Shown here: in pieces, positions 53,153-61,791 of the stretch
How positions within the stretch are numbered: the first letter of the stretch is position 1
Layout: each line of letters opens with the position of its first letter
Assembly: GCF_000253255.1 (NCBI RefSeq)
Contig: NC_015580.1
Location: 1,315,001-1,379,000 of the forward strand
Source of the DNA: Novosphingobium sp. PP1Y
Lineage (GTDB): Bacteria > Pseudomonadota > Alphaproteobacteria > Sphingomonadales > Sphingomonadaceae
Reading direction: 5' to 3'
DNA: 64,000 nt
The notes under the pieces: model-generated
The model's input: the letters and a program-made list of their open reading frames with translations, nothing else
The model's database searches: none
What the model was told of the DNA's origin: nothing
Made by a program: the position numbers and the translations under genes

Positions 53153-53901
53153 ACCGCTTCGAGGGGCGCATTGCACTCGTCACCGGTGCGGCTTCGGGGA
53201 TTGGATTGGCCACTTGTGCGCGCCTCGCCTCGGAAGGCGCGCATGTGTTGCTGGCAGACCGAGACGCGCAGAAGCTTCCCGCAGCGCTCGCCGCGCTCTC
53301 GGGTGAGGGGCACGAGAGTCACGTCCTCGACGTGACCGAGGAGGCGGGCTGGCTGGCGCTGGCCAGGGTCATCGGCGAACGCCATGGGAGACTCGACGTG
53401 CTGGTCAACAATGCGGGCTATGGCAGCTTCGCGCCGATCGCCGATACGAGTCTCGAAACCTGGCGTGCAGTCATGGCGGTCAACATGGAAAGCATTTTCC
53501 TCTCGACCAAAATCCTGATGCCGCTTTTGGCCGCCTCGGGTAGCGGGGCCATTGTCAATGTCTCGTCCATTCGCGGTATCATCGCTGGGGTCAACACCGG
53601 GTCCTACAGTGCGTCGAAGGGGGCAGTGCGTATGTTCACCAAGGTCACCGCATTGGAATGTGCTGCGGCTGGAAACGGCGTGCGTGCAAACTCGATCCAT
53701 CCCGGGCACACGGCCACTCCGCTAACCGCCGAGGCTTATGCCGACCCCGTGATCGCCAGGCAATTGCTGGCAGACGTCCCGATGGGGCGTCCGGGCGAAG
53801 CCGAAGAAATTGCTGACGGTATCGCGTTCCTCGCCAGTGACGATGCGCGCTACATGACTGGCTCGGAACTTGTGGTCGATGGAGGCAAGTCCGCACAATG
53901 A
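53149..53901 (+). CDS. Short-chain dehydrogenase/reductase
   Basis: This 250-residue FabG-like SDR has VTGAASGIGLAT, VNNAGYGSF, the catalytic Ser in NVSSIRGI, YSASKGA, PGHTATPL and a C-terminal YMTGSELVVDGG. The GTG start overlaps the preceding stop as GTGA, and its stop overlaps the ACAD start as ATGA. Two adjacent SDRs in one transcript may handle different hydroxyl groups of one substrate. Confidence 0.86.
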   Translation: MNRFEGRIALVTGAASGIGLATCARLASEGAHVLLADRDAQKLPAALAALSGEGHESHVLDVTEEAGWLALARVIGERHGRLDVLVNNAGYGSFAPIADTSLETWRAVMAVNMESIFLSTKILMPLLAASGSGAIVNVSSIRGIIAGVNTGSYSASKGAVRMFTKVTALECAAAGNGVRANSIHPGHTATPLTAEAYADPVIARQLLADVPMGRPGEAEEIADGIAFLASDDARYMTGSELVVDGGKSAQ

Positions 53902-55131
53902 CTGTATTACAGACCAATTCCGCTGCCGTTTCCCGATACGCCCTCGACATGGCCGAGCGGGTGGAAGCCTTTGTGCGCGAAGTTGTGGTGCCTTACGAGA
54001 AGGACCCGCGCCGCGACCATCACGGTGCGCCGACCGACGAACTGGTGATGGAGATGCGCGGGAGGGCCCGCGATGCCGGGGTACTCACGCCCCACATCAA
54101 GGCTGACGGTGCGCACTTGACCCAGCGCGAGACGGCCGTTGTCCTGATCAGGTCCGGCCTTTCGCCGCTCGGCCCGCTGGCGTGCAACACGATGGCCCCG
54201 GACGAGGGCAACATGTACCTCATCGGCCACGTCGGTTCGCCCGAGTTGAAGGAGCGCTTCCTCAAGCCGCTTGTCGACGGTTCGGGGCGCTCGGCCTTCT
54301 TCATGACCGAGCCGGCCGAATGGGGGCGGTGCGGGCAGCGATCCCTCGATGATGAAGACGACCTGCCGCAAGGACGGCAACCACTGGGTCGTCAATGGCC
54401 GCAAGACCTTCATCACCGGTGCGCAGGGCGCGAAGGTCGGCATCGTCATGGCGGCCTCGGCGGAAGAGGATACCAAGGGCGGCGCCTGCATGTTCCTCGT
54501 CGACCTGCCCGATCCGGCGATCGTGATCGACGAAGTTCCCAATACCATCGACACCTCGATGCCCGGCGGTCATGCAACGCTGACCATCAAGGACATGCGC
54601 ATCCCGGCCGACCAGATGCTCGGCCTTCCGGGCGAAGGCTTCAAGTATGCGCAGATCCGCCTTTCGCCTGCCCGCCTGTCGCACTGCATGCGCTGGCTTG
54701 GCTGCTGCATCCGCGCGCACGAGATCGCGACCGACTACGCCTGCCGCCGCGAGGCATTCAGCAAGACCCTGATCGACCACGAAGGCGTGGGCTTCATGCT
54801 GGCCGAGAACAAGATCCTCATCCAGCAGTGCGAGCTGATGATCGACTGGTGCGCCTCCGTGCTGGACACCGGCTCGCTGGGCACGGTGGAAAGCTCGATG
54901 GCCAAGGTCTCGGTGTCCGAGGCCCTGATGAAGATCGCCGACAACTGCATCCAGGTCATGGGCGGAACCGGCGTGACCGAACGCACCATCGTCGAGCAGG
55001 TCTTCCGCGAAGTGCGCGCCTTTCGCATCTACGACGGCCCCACCGAAGTCCACAAGTGGTCGCTTGCCAAGAAGATCAAGCGCGACTGGCGCAAGGCCCA
55101 GGAGGCAGCGAAGGAAGCGGCAGGGGCATGA
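53898..55131 (+). pseudogene. Acyl-CoA dehydrogenase (ACAD10/11 or LvaC type) with a frameshift
   Basis: The N-terminal part (53898 to about 54318) reads in frame through CNTMAPDEGNMYLIGHVGS and SAFFMTEPAE. The frame is then lost: the expected GGAGSDPSMMKTT continues one frame over, from about 54319 to TGA 55129-55131, with INGR-type VVNGRKTFITGAQG, RREAFSKTLIDHEG, VMGGTGVTERT and DGPTEVHKWSLAKK. Two bases appear missing in GCCGAATGGG, where GCC GAA AAT GGG would fit the family. It is either a real inactivation or a sequencing error. It is otherwise full length (about 410 residues) and is the paralogue of the 36103 gene. The start overlaps the SDR stop. Confidence 0.8.
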
Positions 55132-56204
55132 CAGACGTTGTAGAGGCCAATACCGGCACGACTGCGGTCCGCGCAGGCTATGCCTTCGACGAAGCCGCGC
55201 TGACCGCGTGGCTGGAGACCCATGTGGAGGGTTTCGAGGGCCCCCTGGCGGTCGAACAGTTCAAGGGCGGACAGTCGAACCCGACCTACAAGCTGGTGAC
55301 GCCCTCGCGCAGCTACGTGCTGCGGCGCAAGCCGCCGGGCCAGCTGCTCAAGGGCGCCCATGCGGTGGAGCGCGAGGCCAAGGTGCTGTCGGCGCTTCAC
55401 GGTGCGGGTTTCCCGGTGGCCAGGGTCTATGGCCTGTGCACCGATGACGATGTCATCGGGACCTGGTTCTACGTCATGGAGATGGTCGAAGGGCGCATCT
55501 TCTGGGATGCGAGGGTGCCGGGCGTCTCCAACGCGGAGCGCGCGGCGCTCTACGATGCGATGAACGCGACGCTCGCGCAGCTGCATTCCTTCGATCCCGA
55601 GGCGATCGGCCTTGGTGACTACGGCAGGCCGGGCAATTACTTCGCGCGCCAGGTGGGGCGCTGGTCGAAGCAGTACCGCGACGACGAGGCTGCGGGCCGC
55701 GACGGGAACATGGACGCGGTGATCGACTGGCTCGAGGCGAACATGCCCGAGGACGACGGCGCATCGAGCGTGATCCACGGCGATTTTCGCATCGACAACA
55801 TGATCTTCCATCCCACCGAGCCGCGGGTTATGGCCGTGCTGGACTGGGAACTGTCGACGCTGGGCCATCCGCTGGCAGACTTCGCCTATCACGCGATGAT
55901 GTACCACATGCCGCCGCATATCGTGGCCGGGCTGGCCGGAGCCGACATCGTCGCCCTGGGCATTCCCAGCGAGAAGGACTACGTCGCGGCCTATTGCCGG
56001 CGCACCGGGCGCAAGGACATGCCGGGCTACCGCTACTGCATGGCCTTCAACTTCTTCCGCCTCGCCGCGATCTTCCACGGCATCAAGGGCCGCGTGATCC
56101 GCGGCACCGCAGCCAACGCACAGGCAAAGGAACGCGCCGAGGCCTTTCCAGAGCTCGCCCGGCTCGCGCTCGCCATCACCCGTGCCGAATGGTCGCAGAA
56201 ATGA
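55128..56204 (+). CDS. APH-fold phosphotransferase (LvaA/ACAD10-11 kinase-domain type), second copy
   Basis: This 358-residue paralogue of the 37335 kinase has FKGGQSNPTYKL, YVLRRKP, the catalytic loop H217-G-D219-FRIDN224 and D239 in LDWELSTLGHP. It overlaps the ACAD stop by ATGA. Its codons are more strongly G/C-ending than those of the first copy, which may mean that this pair came from a different donor. Because the frameshifted ACAD upstream leaves the same alternate frame open, the region can be misread as one 768-codon fusion; the ATG at 55128 is the true start. Confidence 0.85.
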   Translation: MTDVVEANTGTTAVRAGYAFDEAALTAWLETHVEGFEGPLAVEQFKGGQSNPTYKLVTPSRSYVLRRKPPGQLLKGAHAVEREAKVLSALHGAGFPVARVYGLCTDDDVIGTWFYVMEMVEGRIFWDARVPGVSNAERAALYDAMNATLAQLHSFDPEAIGLGDYGRPGNYFARQVGRWSKQYRDDEAAGRDGNMDAVIDWLEANMPEDDGASSVIHGDFRIDNMIFHPTEPRVMAVLDWELSTLGHPLADFAYHAMMYHMPPHIVAGLAGADIVALGIPSEKDYVAAYCRRTGRKDMPGYRYCMAFNFFRLAAIFHGIKGRVIRGTAANAQAKERAEAFPELARLALAITRAEWSQK

Positions 56205-56995
56205 GCGAACCGGCCATCCTATACAACGTGCAGGCCGGTGTTGCGTGGTTAAGGCTCAATCAGCCCGCGACGCGCAATGCCATCAACGCCGAGATCGCCG
56301 AGGCACTCGACGAGTTGGCCGAGCGCTGCGCAAGCGATCCGACCGTGCGCTGCGTGATGCTGACCGGGCAAGGTGATTTCTTCTGCGTGGGGGGCGATAT
56401 ATCCCGCTTCGTTGCGGCGCGCGAAGCGGGCGAGGCGCGGGCAATCGTTCACGGCCTGGCCCGTCAGTTCAATGCCGGCATTTACCGTCTCCTGACAATG
56501 AACAAGCCGCTCGTTACGGTTATCAACGGTCCGGCGGCAGGGGCCGGCTTTGGCCTGGCGCTCATCGGCGATGTGGTACTCGCGGCACGTTCAGCGCACT
56601 TGACTGCGGCCTATACCGCCATCGGCATGACACCCGACGGGGGCACTTCATGGATGCTGCCGCGCCTGGTCGGGTTGCGCCGTGCGCAGCGGATCCTGTT
56701 CGAAAACCCTCGCATCAGTGCTGAGGAGGCTAGCGACCTTGGCCTCGTCACCCATGTCGTTCCTGACGAGCGCCTCGCAGAAGAGGCCGATGCGCTGGCT
56801 GCAAGGCTCGCTTCAGGCGCGACCGGTGCCATCGGCGCGTGCCGAGCGCTGTTGCGCGCTTCCTCGACGCCCGATCTTGCCGCGCACCTCGCGCTGGAAG
56901 CAGAAACCATCGCTGCGGCCGCTGCCGGCGACGAGGCAGGCGAGGGCTTCGCCGCTTTCCTTGAGCGGCGCACGCCACGTTTCCCTGGTGTCTGA
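56201..56995 (+). CDS. Enoyl-CoA hydratase/isomerase family protein
   Basis: This 264-residue crotonase has TGQGDFFCVGGDISRF (oxyanion loop with CVGGD in place of the common CAGAD), GPAAGAGFGLALIGDVVLA and YTAIGMTPDGGTSWMLPRLVG. The usual second catalytic Glu region reads IGMTPDGG, as in PaaG/isomerase-type members. It overlaps the kinase stop by ATGA and closes the operon begun at 52250. It is convergent with the DUF2889 gene 27 bp away. Confidence 0.85.
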   Translation: MSEPAILYNVQAGVAWLRLNQPATRNAINAEIAEALDELAERCASDPTVRCVMLTGQGDFFCVGGDISRFVAAREAGEARAIVHGLARQFNAGIYRLLTMNKPLVTVINGPAAGAGFGLALIGDVVLAARSAHLTAAYTAIGMTPDGGTSWMLPRLVGLRRAQRILFENPRISAEEASDLGLVTHVVPDERLAEEADALAARLASGATGAIGACRALLRASSTPDLAAHLALEAETIAAAAAGDEAGEGFAAFLERRTPRFPGV

Positions 56996-57022
56996 GGTTC
57001 TCCGGATACGGCTATAGGGGCG

Positions 57023-57841
57023 TCAATCCCGCTCAGGAATCCCCTCGGGGAATTCCTGCCTCGCGCCATCGCGGAACACCGCATGTTCGCGTAGGCCCTT
57101 TGAATAGGCGTAACAGACATCGTGGAGAGCTGCATTGCGCCCGATCGGCTCGCCGGTGAATGTCTCGGTCAGCCAACGCCGGCCCACGGCAAGGTAATTG
57201 AGCCGGGAAAGAACCAGTGCTGCCTCCAGTTCATCACCCGAATACAGCTCGCGGGCCCATTGCGCGAAGCCCTTGCCCACCGGTTGTCCGGCAAGTTCGC
57301 GAGGGGCAACAATCCATCCGTCAACGACGGCCCAGGAGTGGATCGTGACTTGATTTCGAAGTACGCTGATCTTGGTCTGGCCCTCGATCGTATCGGGTAC
57401 CAGAATGTCATATCTCCGCTCTTGCTCGCATCTCTCCGCGTGAGCTACGGCTAGAACGGCAAGGTCGAACAGGTGAGTGCAATTGCGGCGGGCCCGCCCG
57501 CCTGCGAACAGTGTCGCCGACGGTGTGCCGACCTCTATGCCGACGAGTTCGTCGAGTACTCTGGACGCGCCCGGGCAGGCAGTCGTCGGATAACGGATCA
57601 TTTCTCCCGAGATCCGTTTCACCCGGGAGCTATCGTGTTCAAGGGTAACGGTCATTTCGTGAAAATTGTCCGAAAGCCAGCCTTCAACACGCCCGGCGCT
57701 GCCATTGAGCACAATGCGGCGGCGGCAGGCTCCTGTGCCATAATCCGGATTGGCCGGATAAGGCAGGTCGGGATAGGCTTCTGGAACAATCGCGCGCAGG
57801 TAGCTCGCGGCTCCGGTATCACTCGACAATCGCACCGCCAT
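57023..57841 (-). CDS. DUF2889 family protein
   Basis: This protein of about 272 residues matches DUF2889: CRRRIVLNGSAGRVEGWLSDNFHEMTVTLEHDSSRV, EMIRYPTTACPGA and RRNCTHLFDLAVLAVAHA. The family is common in actinobacterial and sphingomonad catabolic clusters and has no established reaction. The conserved FHxMxV...HD and CTHLxDLA hint at metal or cofactor binding. The ATG at 57841 lies inside the end of the SDR gene (23-nt overlap), implying translational coupling. Confidence 0.72.
   Translation of the reverse strand: MAVRLSSDTGAASYLRAIVPEAYPDLPYPANPDYGTGACRRRIVLNGSAGRVEGWLSDNFHEMTVTLEHDSSRVKRISGEMIRYPTTACPGASRVLDELVGIEVGTPSATLFAGGRARRNCTHLFDLAVLAVAHAERCEQERRYDILVPDTIEGQTKISVLRNQVTIHSWAVVDGWIVAPRELAGQPVGKGFAQWARELYSGDELEAALVLSRLNYLAVGRRWLTETFTGEPIGRNAALHDVCYAYSKGLREHAVFRDGARQEFPEGIPERD
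57034..57059. terminator. Hairpin at the convergent gene ends
   Basis: An 11-bp stem with one bulged base (CAGGAATCCCC against GGGGAATTCCTG, TC loop) lies over the last codons of the DUF2889 gene. It is 38 bp past the enoyl-CoA hydratase stop. It could end the plus-strand transcript. There is no T-run, so this is tentative. Confidence 0.35.
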
Positions 57842-58622
57842 CGACACCGATCGCGGTGCCCGTTGTGAAGGATGACTCGTCACTTGCGAGGAATATCGTC
57901 GCAGCAACCACTTCGGCAATGCTCGCTGCTCGGCTCATCGGCACGCGCGAGAGCCTTTTCGCCAAGGCTTCGGGATCAGGATAGGCCGCACGCATCATCG
58001 CGCTGTCGATCGGCCCGGGATGCACTGAATTGCAGCGGATGCCGTCCGCGCCGTGTTGCGCGGCGGTCACTCGCGTCAACATGGCAAGACCTGCCTTCGA
58101 GGCAGCATAGGCCGCGTCCATGCTACGCGACTGGGCAAGCCCGGCGACCGATGAGAGATTGACGATCGCACCGCCGCCCGCGTCGCGCATGGGCGGAATG
58201 ACGGCCCGCGTGCCGAGGAATGGACCGCGCAGGTTGATCGCCATCATTTGGTCCCAATCTTCCGGTTCACGCGCGTCGATGGGAACGAGCGCCGAAGCGA
58301 TGGCAGCATTGTTGACGAGCACGTCGATTCCGCCCCATTCACTGATGATCAGTGTAAGTGCACGATTCCAGTCGGCAGGATCAGTCACGTCGAGCCGGAT
58401 CGTGAGCAACGCGTCCGCATTTCCGGTAGTCGGACGCACTTCGAAATCGTTGAACACCGCGAGATCGGCAGCGAGGATTTGAGCGCCCTCTGCCAGGAAT
58501 CCCTGGACGAGCCCCATTCCGACATTGCCCGCGGCACCGGTGATTAGCGTGCGCTTGCCCGCGAGACGGCCAGCGCCAGGGTGCCTCCCGGATCGAAGTC
58601 TGCCGGTTGCCAACTCAGTCAA
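57819..58622 (-). CDS. Short-chain dehydrogenase/reductase
   Basis: This 267-residue SDR has ITGAAGNVGMGL (TGxxGxxG), VNNAAIAS, the catalytic Ser in NLSSVAGLA, YAASKAG and HPGPIDSAM. The N-terminal 20 residues before the Rossmann fold are basic and unusual. The start is a TTG at 58622 overlapping the reductase stop by 8 nt; I see no in-frame ATG that keeps the cofactor loop. It is the middle gene of a three-gene unit: reductase, SDR, DUF2889. Confidence 0.82.
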   Translation of the reverse strand: MTELATGRLRSGRHPGAGRLAGKRTLITGAAGNVGMGLVQGFLAEGAQILAADLAVFNDFEVRPTTGNADALLTIRLDVTDPADWNRALTLIISEWGGIDVLVNNAAIASALVPIDAREPEDWDQMMAINLRGPFLGTRAVIPPMRDAGGGAIVNLSSVAGLAQSRSMDAAYAASKAGLAMLTRVTAAQHGADGIRCNSVHPGPIDSAMMRAAYPDPEALAKRLSRVPMSRAASIAEVVAATIFLASDESSFTTGTAIGVDGGAIVE

Positions 58623-59649
58623 TGTCCGCTGTCCGGACTACCAGAGTTCCTTCATTGCCGCCCCTGAACAAGTCGAGATAGGAGGCCGCCAGGGCCTCGA
58701 AGCCATGGCGAATATCGAGACGATGGGCGAGAGCGCCCTCGCGGTGCCATCGCAAGAGGTCCGCCTGGGCCCGGCGCGTGGTTGCCGCGTCGAAATCGCC
58801 GATGACGAAACCCTCGATGCGCACGCGGGAGTACACCACCTTCATCATGTCGTCTGGGCCCGGCGCAGGCGCGCCACTGTCGTAGGCAGAAAGCTGGCCG
58901 CAGACGACGACGCGTCCGTGCACCGCGATATTGTCCATCGCCGCCTGCAGTATCGAACCGCCGACGTTGTCATAAAAAACGTCGATACCTTCAGGACACA
59001 GCTCAGCCAGCCGGTTGGCGACGTCTTCATTCTTGTAGTCGATTGCCGCATCGAGACGCGCTTCGTTCAACAGCCAGTCGCACTTGGCCTTGCCGCCGGC
59101 GATGCCAATGACGCGGCACCCCCCGATCCGGGCGACCTGTGCCGCGATCGATCCCGTCGATCCGGAGGCTGCCGAGACGACGACTGTCTCGCCCGGTCGG
59201 GGTCTGCCGACATGGAGCATGCCGCAGTAACCGGTCTGTGCGTTGAGGCCTGCGACGCCGAGCGCCTCCTCGATCGTCATGTCATCGGGCAAGAGGAAGA
59301 CCGGCAGAGGGGAAAGGTCGGGCGCGATCACGCGATAGTCCTCCCAGCCGAGCACCGCGACGAGCCGTTTGCCCTCAGGGTAGCGGGGATGACGCGAACG
59401 CAGGATCAAGCCACCCGTGATGCCCTGGATCGGATTGCCGAGCGGGATCGAGCCGCGATGGCTGTGGCCGGCATCGTTCAGCATATTGCGAACGGTTGGG
59501 GTGCAGGCGAACAGGCCGGTGCGTACAATGACTTCACCTGCGGCTAGCTCGGGCTCCTCGAACGGTCGCTCCTCGAAGGCAAAGTCGTCAAGCGAAAGCT
59601 CGCCTTGCGGGCGTCTTGCCAGCAGCCAACGCCGATTGGTCAATGCCAT
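58615..59649 (-). CDS. NADP-dependent alkenal/enone reductase (PTGR/MDR type)
   Basis: This 344-residue zinc-free medium-chain reductase has PLGNPIQGITGG, LNAQTGYCGMLHVGRPRPGETVVVSAASGSTG (cofactor domain), IGGCRVIGIAGG, DVFYDNVGGSIL and VVCGQLSAYD. Homologues (prostaglandin reductase, YncB/CurA) reduce alpha,beta-unsaturated ketones or aldehydes at C=C. It could saturate an enone of the pathway. AGGAGT precedes ATG 59649. It is divergent from the old-yellow-enzyme gene at 59778. Confidence 0.85.
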   Translation of the reverse strand: MALTNRRWLLARRPQGELSLDDFAFEERPFEEPELAAGEVIVRTGLFACTPTVRNMLNDAGHSHRGSIPLGNPIQGITGGLILRSRHPRYPEGKRLVAVLGWEDYRVIAPDLSPLPVFLLPDDMTIEEALGVAGLNAQTGYCGMLHVGRPRPGETVVVSAASGSTGSIAAQVARIGGCRVIGIAGGKAKCDWLLNEARLDAAIDYKNEDVANRLAELCPEGIDVFYDNVGGSILQAAMDNIAVHGRVVVCGQLSAYDSGAPAPGPDDMMKVVYSRVRIEGFVIGDFDAATTRRAQADLLRWHREGALAHRLDIRHGFEALAASYLDLFRGGNEGTLVVRTADID

Positions 59650-59777
59650 GCCTACTCCTCTCGCCCAATGACATAGGTTGCGCTTCACAAGCGCGGCTAC
59701 TGACCCTTGCGACAGCTCCTGACGCGATGGGCAACATTTTCGATGCGCTTCACGTTTCGGCCTGTCAGCAAAGGACC

Positions 59778-61721
59778 ATGGACACCTTTCCCCGCCTCTT
59801 CTCGCCGCTGCATATCGGTACGCTGGCATTGGAAAATCGCATCGTCATGCTGCCCCATGGGACCAGTATGCTTGCTGATGGGATGCTGACCGAAGGCGAC
59901 ATCGCCTATTACGAAAGACGGGCACGGACGCGGCCGGGCCTGATGATTACCGGGGCCTCCGTGGTTTCACCCGACACCGCGCGCCGAGGGCGCAAGCTCC
60001 TTGAGAACTATTCCGACCATGCTCTCGAGGGATTGGCCAAGCGTGTCGAGGCCGTCCACCAGCACGGCGTTCCCATCGTCGGCCAGATTATCCATTTGGG
60101 TCGCGAGTCGATCGGCGCGGAATCGGACTATCCCTTGCTGGCGCCAAGCCCACTGCGCTCACCGCGCGACCTCTTCGCCCCGCAGGAAATGGACGATGCC
60201 CAGATTCGCGAGGTCATTGAAGCATTTGCGCTTAGTGCCGCGAACCTAGAGAAGACAGGCCATGACGGGGTCGAGATCCACGGTGCACATGGTTATCTCG
60301 TTGCGCAGTTTCTCTCGCCAGCGACAAATCATCGCAGCGACCGCTGGGGAGGAACGCCGGAAAGGCGGATGCGCTTCCTGCGCGAGATCATCGAAACGAT
60401 CCGCGGAACCTGCGGCGCCTCCTTCCTGTTGGGCTTGCGCCTGAGTGCGGACGAGGAGATCGCCGATGGTCTTGAAATTGCCGACACGCGGCGCATCGTC
60501 GAGGTAATCGCAAGGGACTGCCCGCCCGACTACGTCAGTGTAACGCTCGGCACGCGCGGAGCCTACGTCAAGGACGTCACACAGCCAGCAGCGATGGCGG
60601 CACGCGCGGCCGGAATCCTGCGCGAGGCTTCTGGGCTCGTGACGATAGCCGGGCAGCGGATGACTTCCCCCGAGGTGGCTGAGCACGTACTCGAGGCTGG
60701 GCAGGCCGACGCGATCGGTTTTGCACGAGCCTTTGTCGCCGACGCGGATTGGGTGGCAAAGGCGGCGTCGGGCGAGGCCGGACGGATTCGCCCTTGCATC
60801 GGCCTCAATCAGGATTGCCGGGCTTTTGCACCTCACCTGCATTGCGCGGTCAATCCCGCGACGGGGCGCGAGCTTGAAAGCCCGTTTGCGCAGGTTCCGT
60901 CACCGACCGATGTTCCTCGCCGTATTGCCGTCGTGGGGGGCGGGCCGGCCGGGATGGAGGCGGCGCGCGTCGCGGCACTGCGGGGACATGACGTAACGCT
61001 TCACGAGGCTTCGGACGGACTCGGAGGACAATTCCTTCTTGCCTCCAGCGTGCCTGAACGTGCCGGCCTTCGTCGTCTTCTCGATTACCTGCAAGGTGAA
61101 TTGCGCCTGCTCGGGGTCGACGTAAGGCTCGGCAGCCGGATCAGTGGGGCCGATGACCTTTCCGGGTCGTATGACGCGGTAATTGTCGCCACCGGAGCCG
61201 AGCCCAATCCGATCGATGCAGAGCGTTTCGGTCCAGGTGCAATGCGCTGGTTTGAAGTCCTTACCGAAGGCGCCCCGGCACCGCGCGGGAACAACAAGGT
61301 GCTGATGGTCGACGACGGCAGCGGCTTCTGGTGGACCTATGGTGTGGCCAATGCGCTCGTCGACGCGGGCTGGCAACTGACCCTGGCAACGCCATCTGCC
61401 ACGATTGCGGCGGCAATCCCGACCGAGAGCGTCGCTCCGCTTCTGGGCCGGCTTGGCGGGGGGCAGGCTCGCTACCTGCCGCTGACCGAGGTGCTTGGCG
61501 CGGACGAGGAGGGCGTCGACCTCGTCAACCTCGCGAGTGGCGAGGTTATTCGAGAAACATTCGACCTCCTCGTCGTTCAGACCGGTCGCTCACCCGTCAG
61601 CGAGCTGCGCAAGTCTCTCGCCGCAGTCACGAAGGAAATGCGCTCGGTCGGAGATTGCCTGGCGCCTCGACGCGTCTCGCATGCCATCTTCGAGGCTTTC
61701 AGGGCAGCTGCGACAATCTGA
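59778..61721 (+). CDS. Old yellow enzyme/2,4-dienoyl-CoA reductase-type flavoprotein
   Basis: This 647-residue NADH:flavin oxidoreductase has an FMN TIM barrel at residues 1-330 (RIVMLPHGT, QIIHLGRES, GHDGVEIHGAHGYL, AIGFARAFVAD) and a C-terminal FAD/NAD domain (RRIAVVGGGPAGMEAAR, a second dinucleotide fold, VGDCLAPRR). The 4Fe-4S site expected as CxxCxxxC...C reads C340-I-G-L343-N-Q-D-C347 and C356, so one ligand Cys is Leu. Electron transfer between the halves may be impaired or the cluster unusual. It probably reduces an unsaturated ketone or acyl-CoA. ATG 59778 has AAGGA just upstream; ATG 59727 is an alternative. Confidence 0.82.
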   Translation: MDTFPRLFSPLHIGTLALENRIVMLPHGTSMLADGMLTEGDIAYYERRARTRPGLMITGASVVSPDTARRGRKLLENYSDHALEGLAKRVEAVHQHGVPIVGQIIHLGRESIGAESDYPLLAPSPLRSPRDLFAPQEMDDAQIREVIEAFALSAANLEKTGHDGVEIHGAHGYLVAQFLSPATNHRSDRWGGTPERRMRFLREIIETIRGTCGASFLLGLRLSADEEIADGLEIADTRRIVEVIARDCPPDYVSVTLGTRGAYVKDVTQPAAMAARAAGILREASGLVTIAGQRMTSPEVAEHVLEAGQADAIGFARAFVADADWVAKAASGEAGRIRPCIGLNQDCRAFAPHLHCAVNPATGRELESPFAQVPSPTDVPRRIAVVGGGPAGMEAARVAALRGHDVTLHEASDGLGGQFLLASSVPERAGLRRLLDYLQGELRLLGVDVRLGSRISGADDLSGSYDAVIVATGAEPNPIDAERFGPGAMRWFEVLTEGAPAPRGNNKVLMVDDGSGFWWTYGVANALVDAGWQLTLATPSATIAAAIPTESVAPLLGRLGGGQARYLPLTEVLGADEEGVDLVNLASGEVIRETFDLLVVQTGRSPVSELRKSLAAVTKEMRSVGDCLAPRRVSHAIFEAFRAAATI

Positions 61722-61791
61722 TGGACGGGCACTGCCCGGGGTGCTCGCCGATGTCAGCATACCCTTGTCCTCGTGTTGCCGCCGAGAGGCC

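Noticed and set aside
53898..56204. A single 768-codon ACAD-kinase fusion protein
   Set aside because: The middle of this frame is not ACAD sequence. It is a frame left open after the frameshift at about 54319. The true ACAD body and the separate kinase start at 55128 are recognisable.
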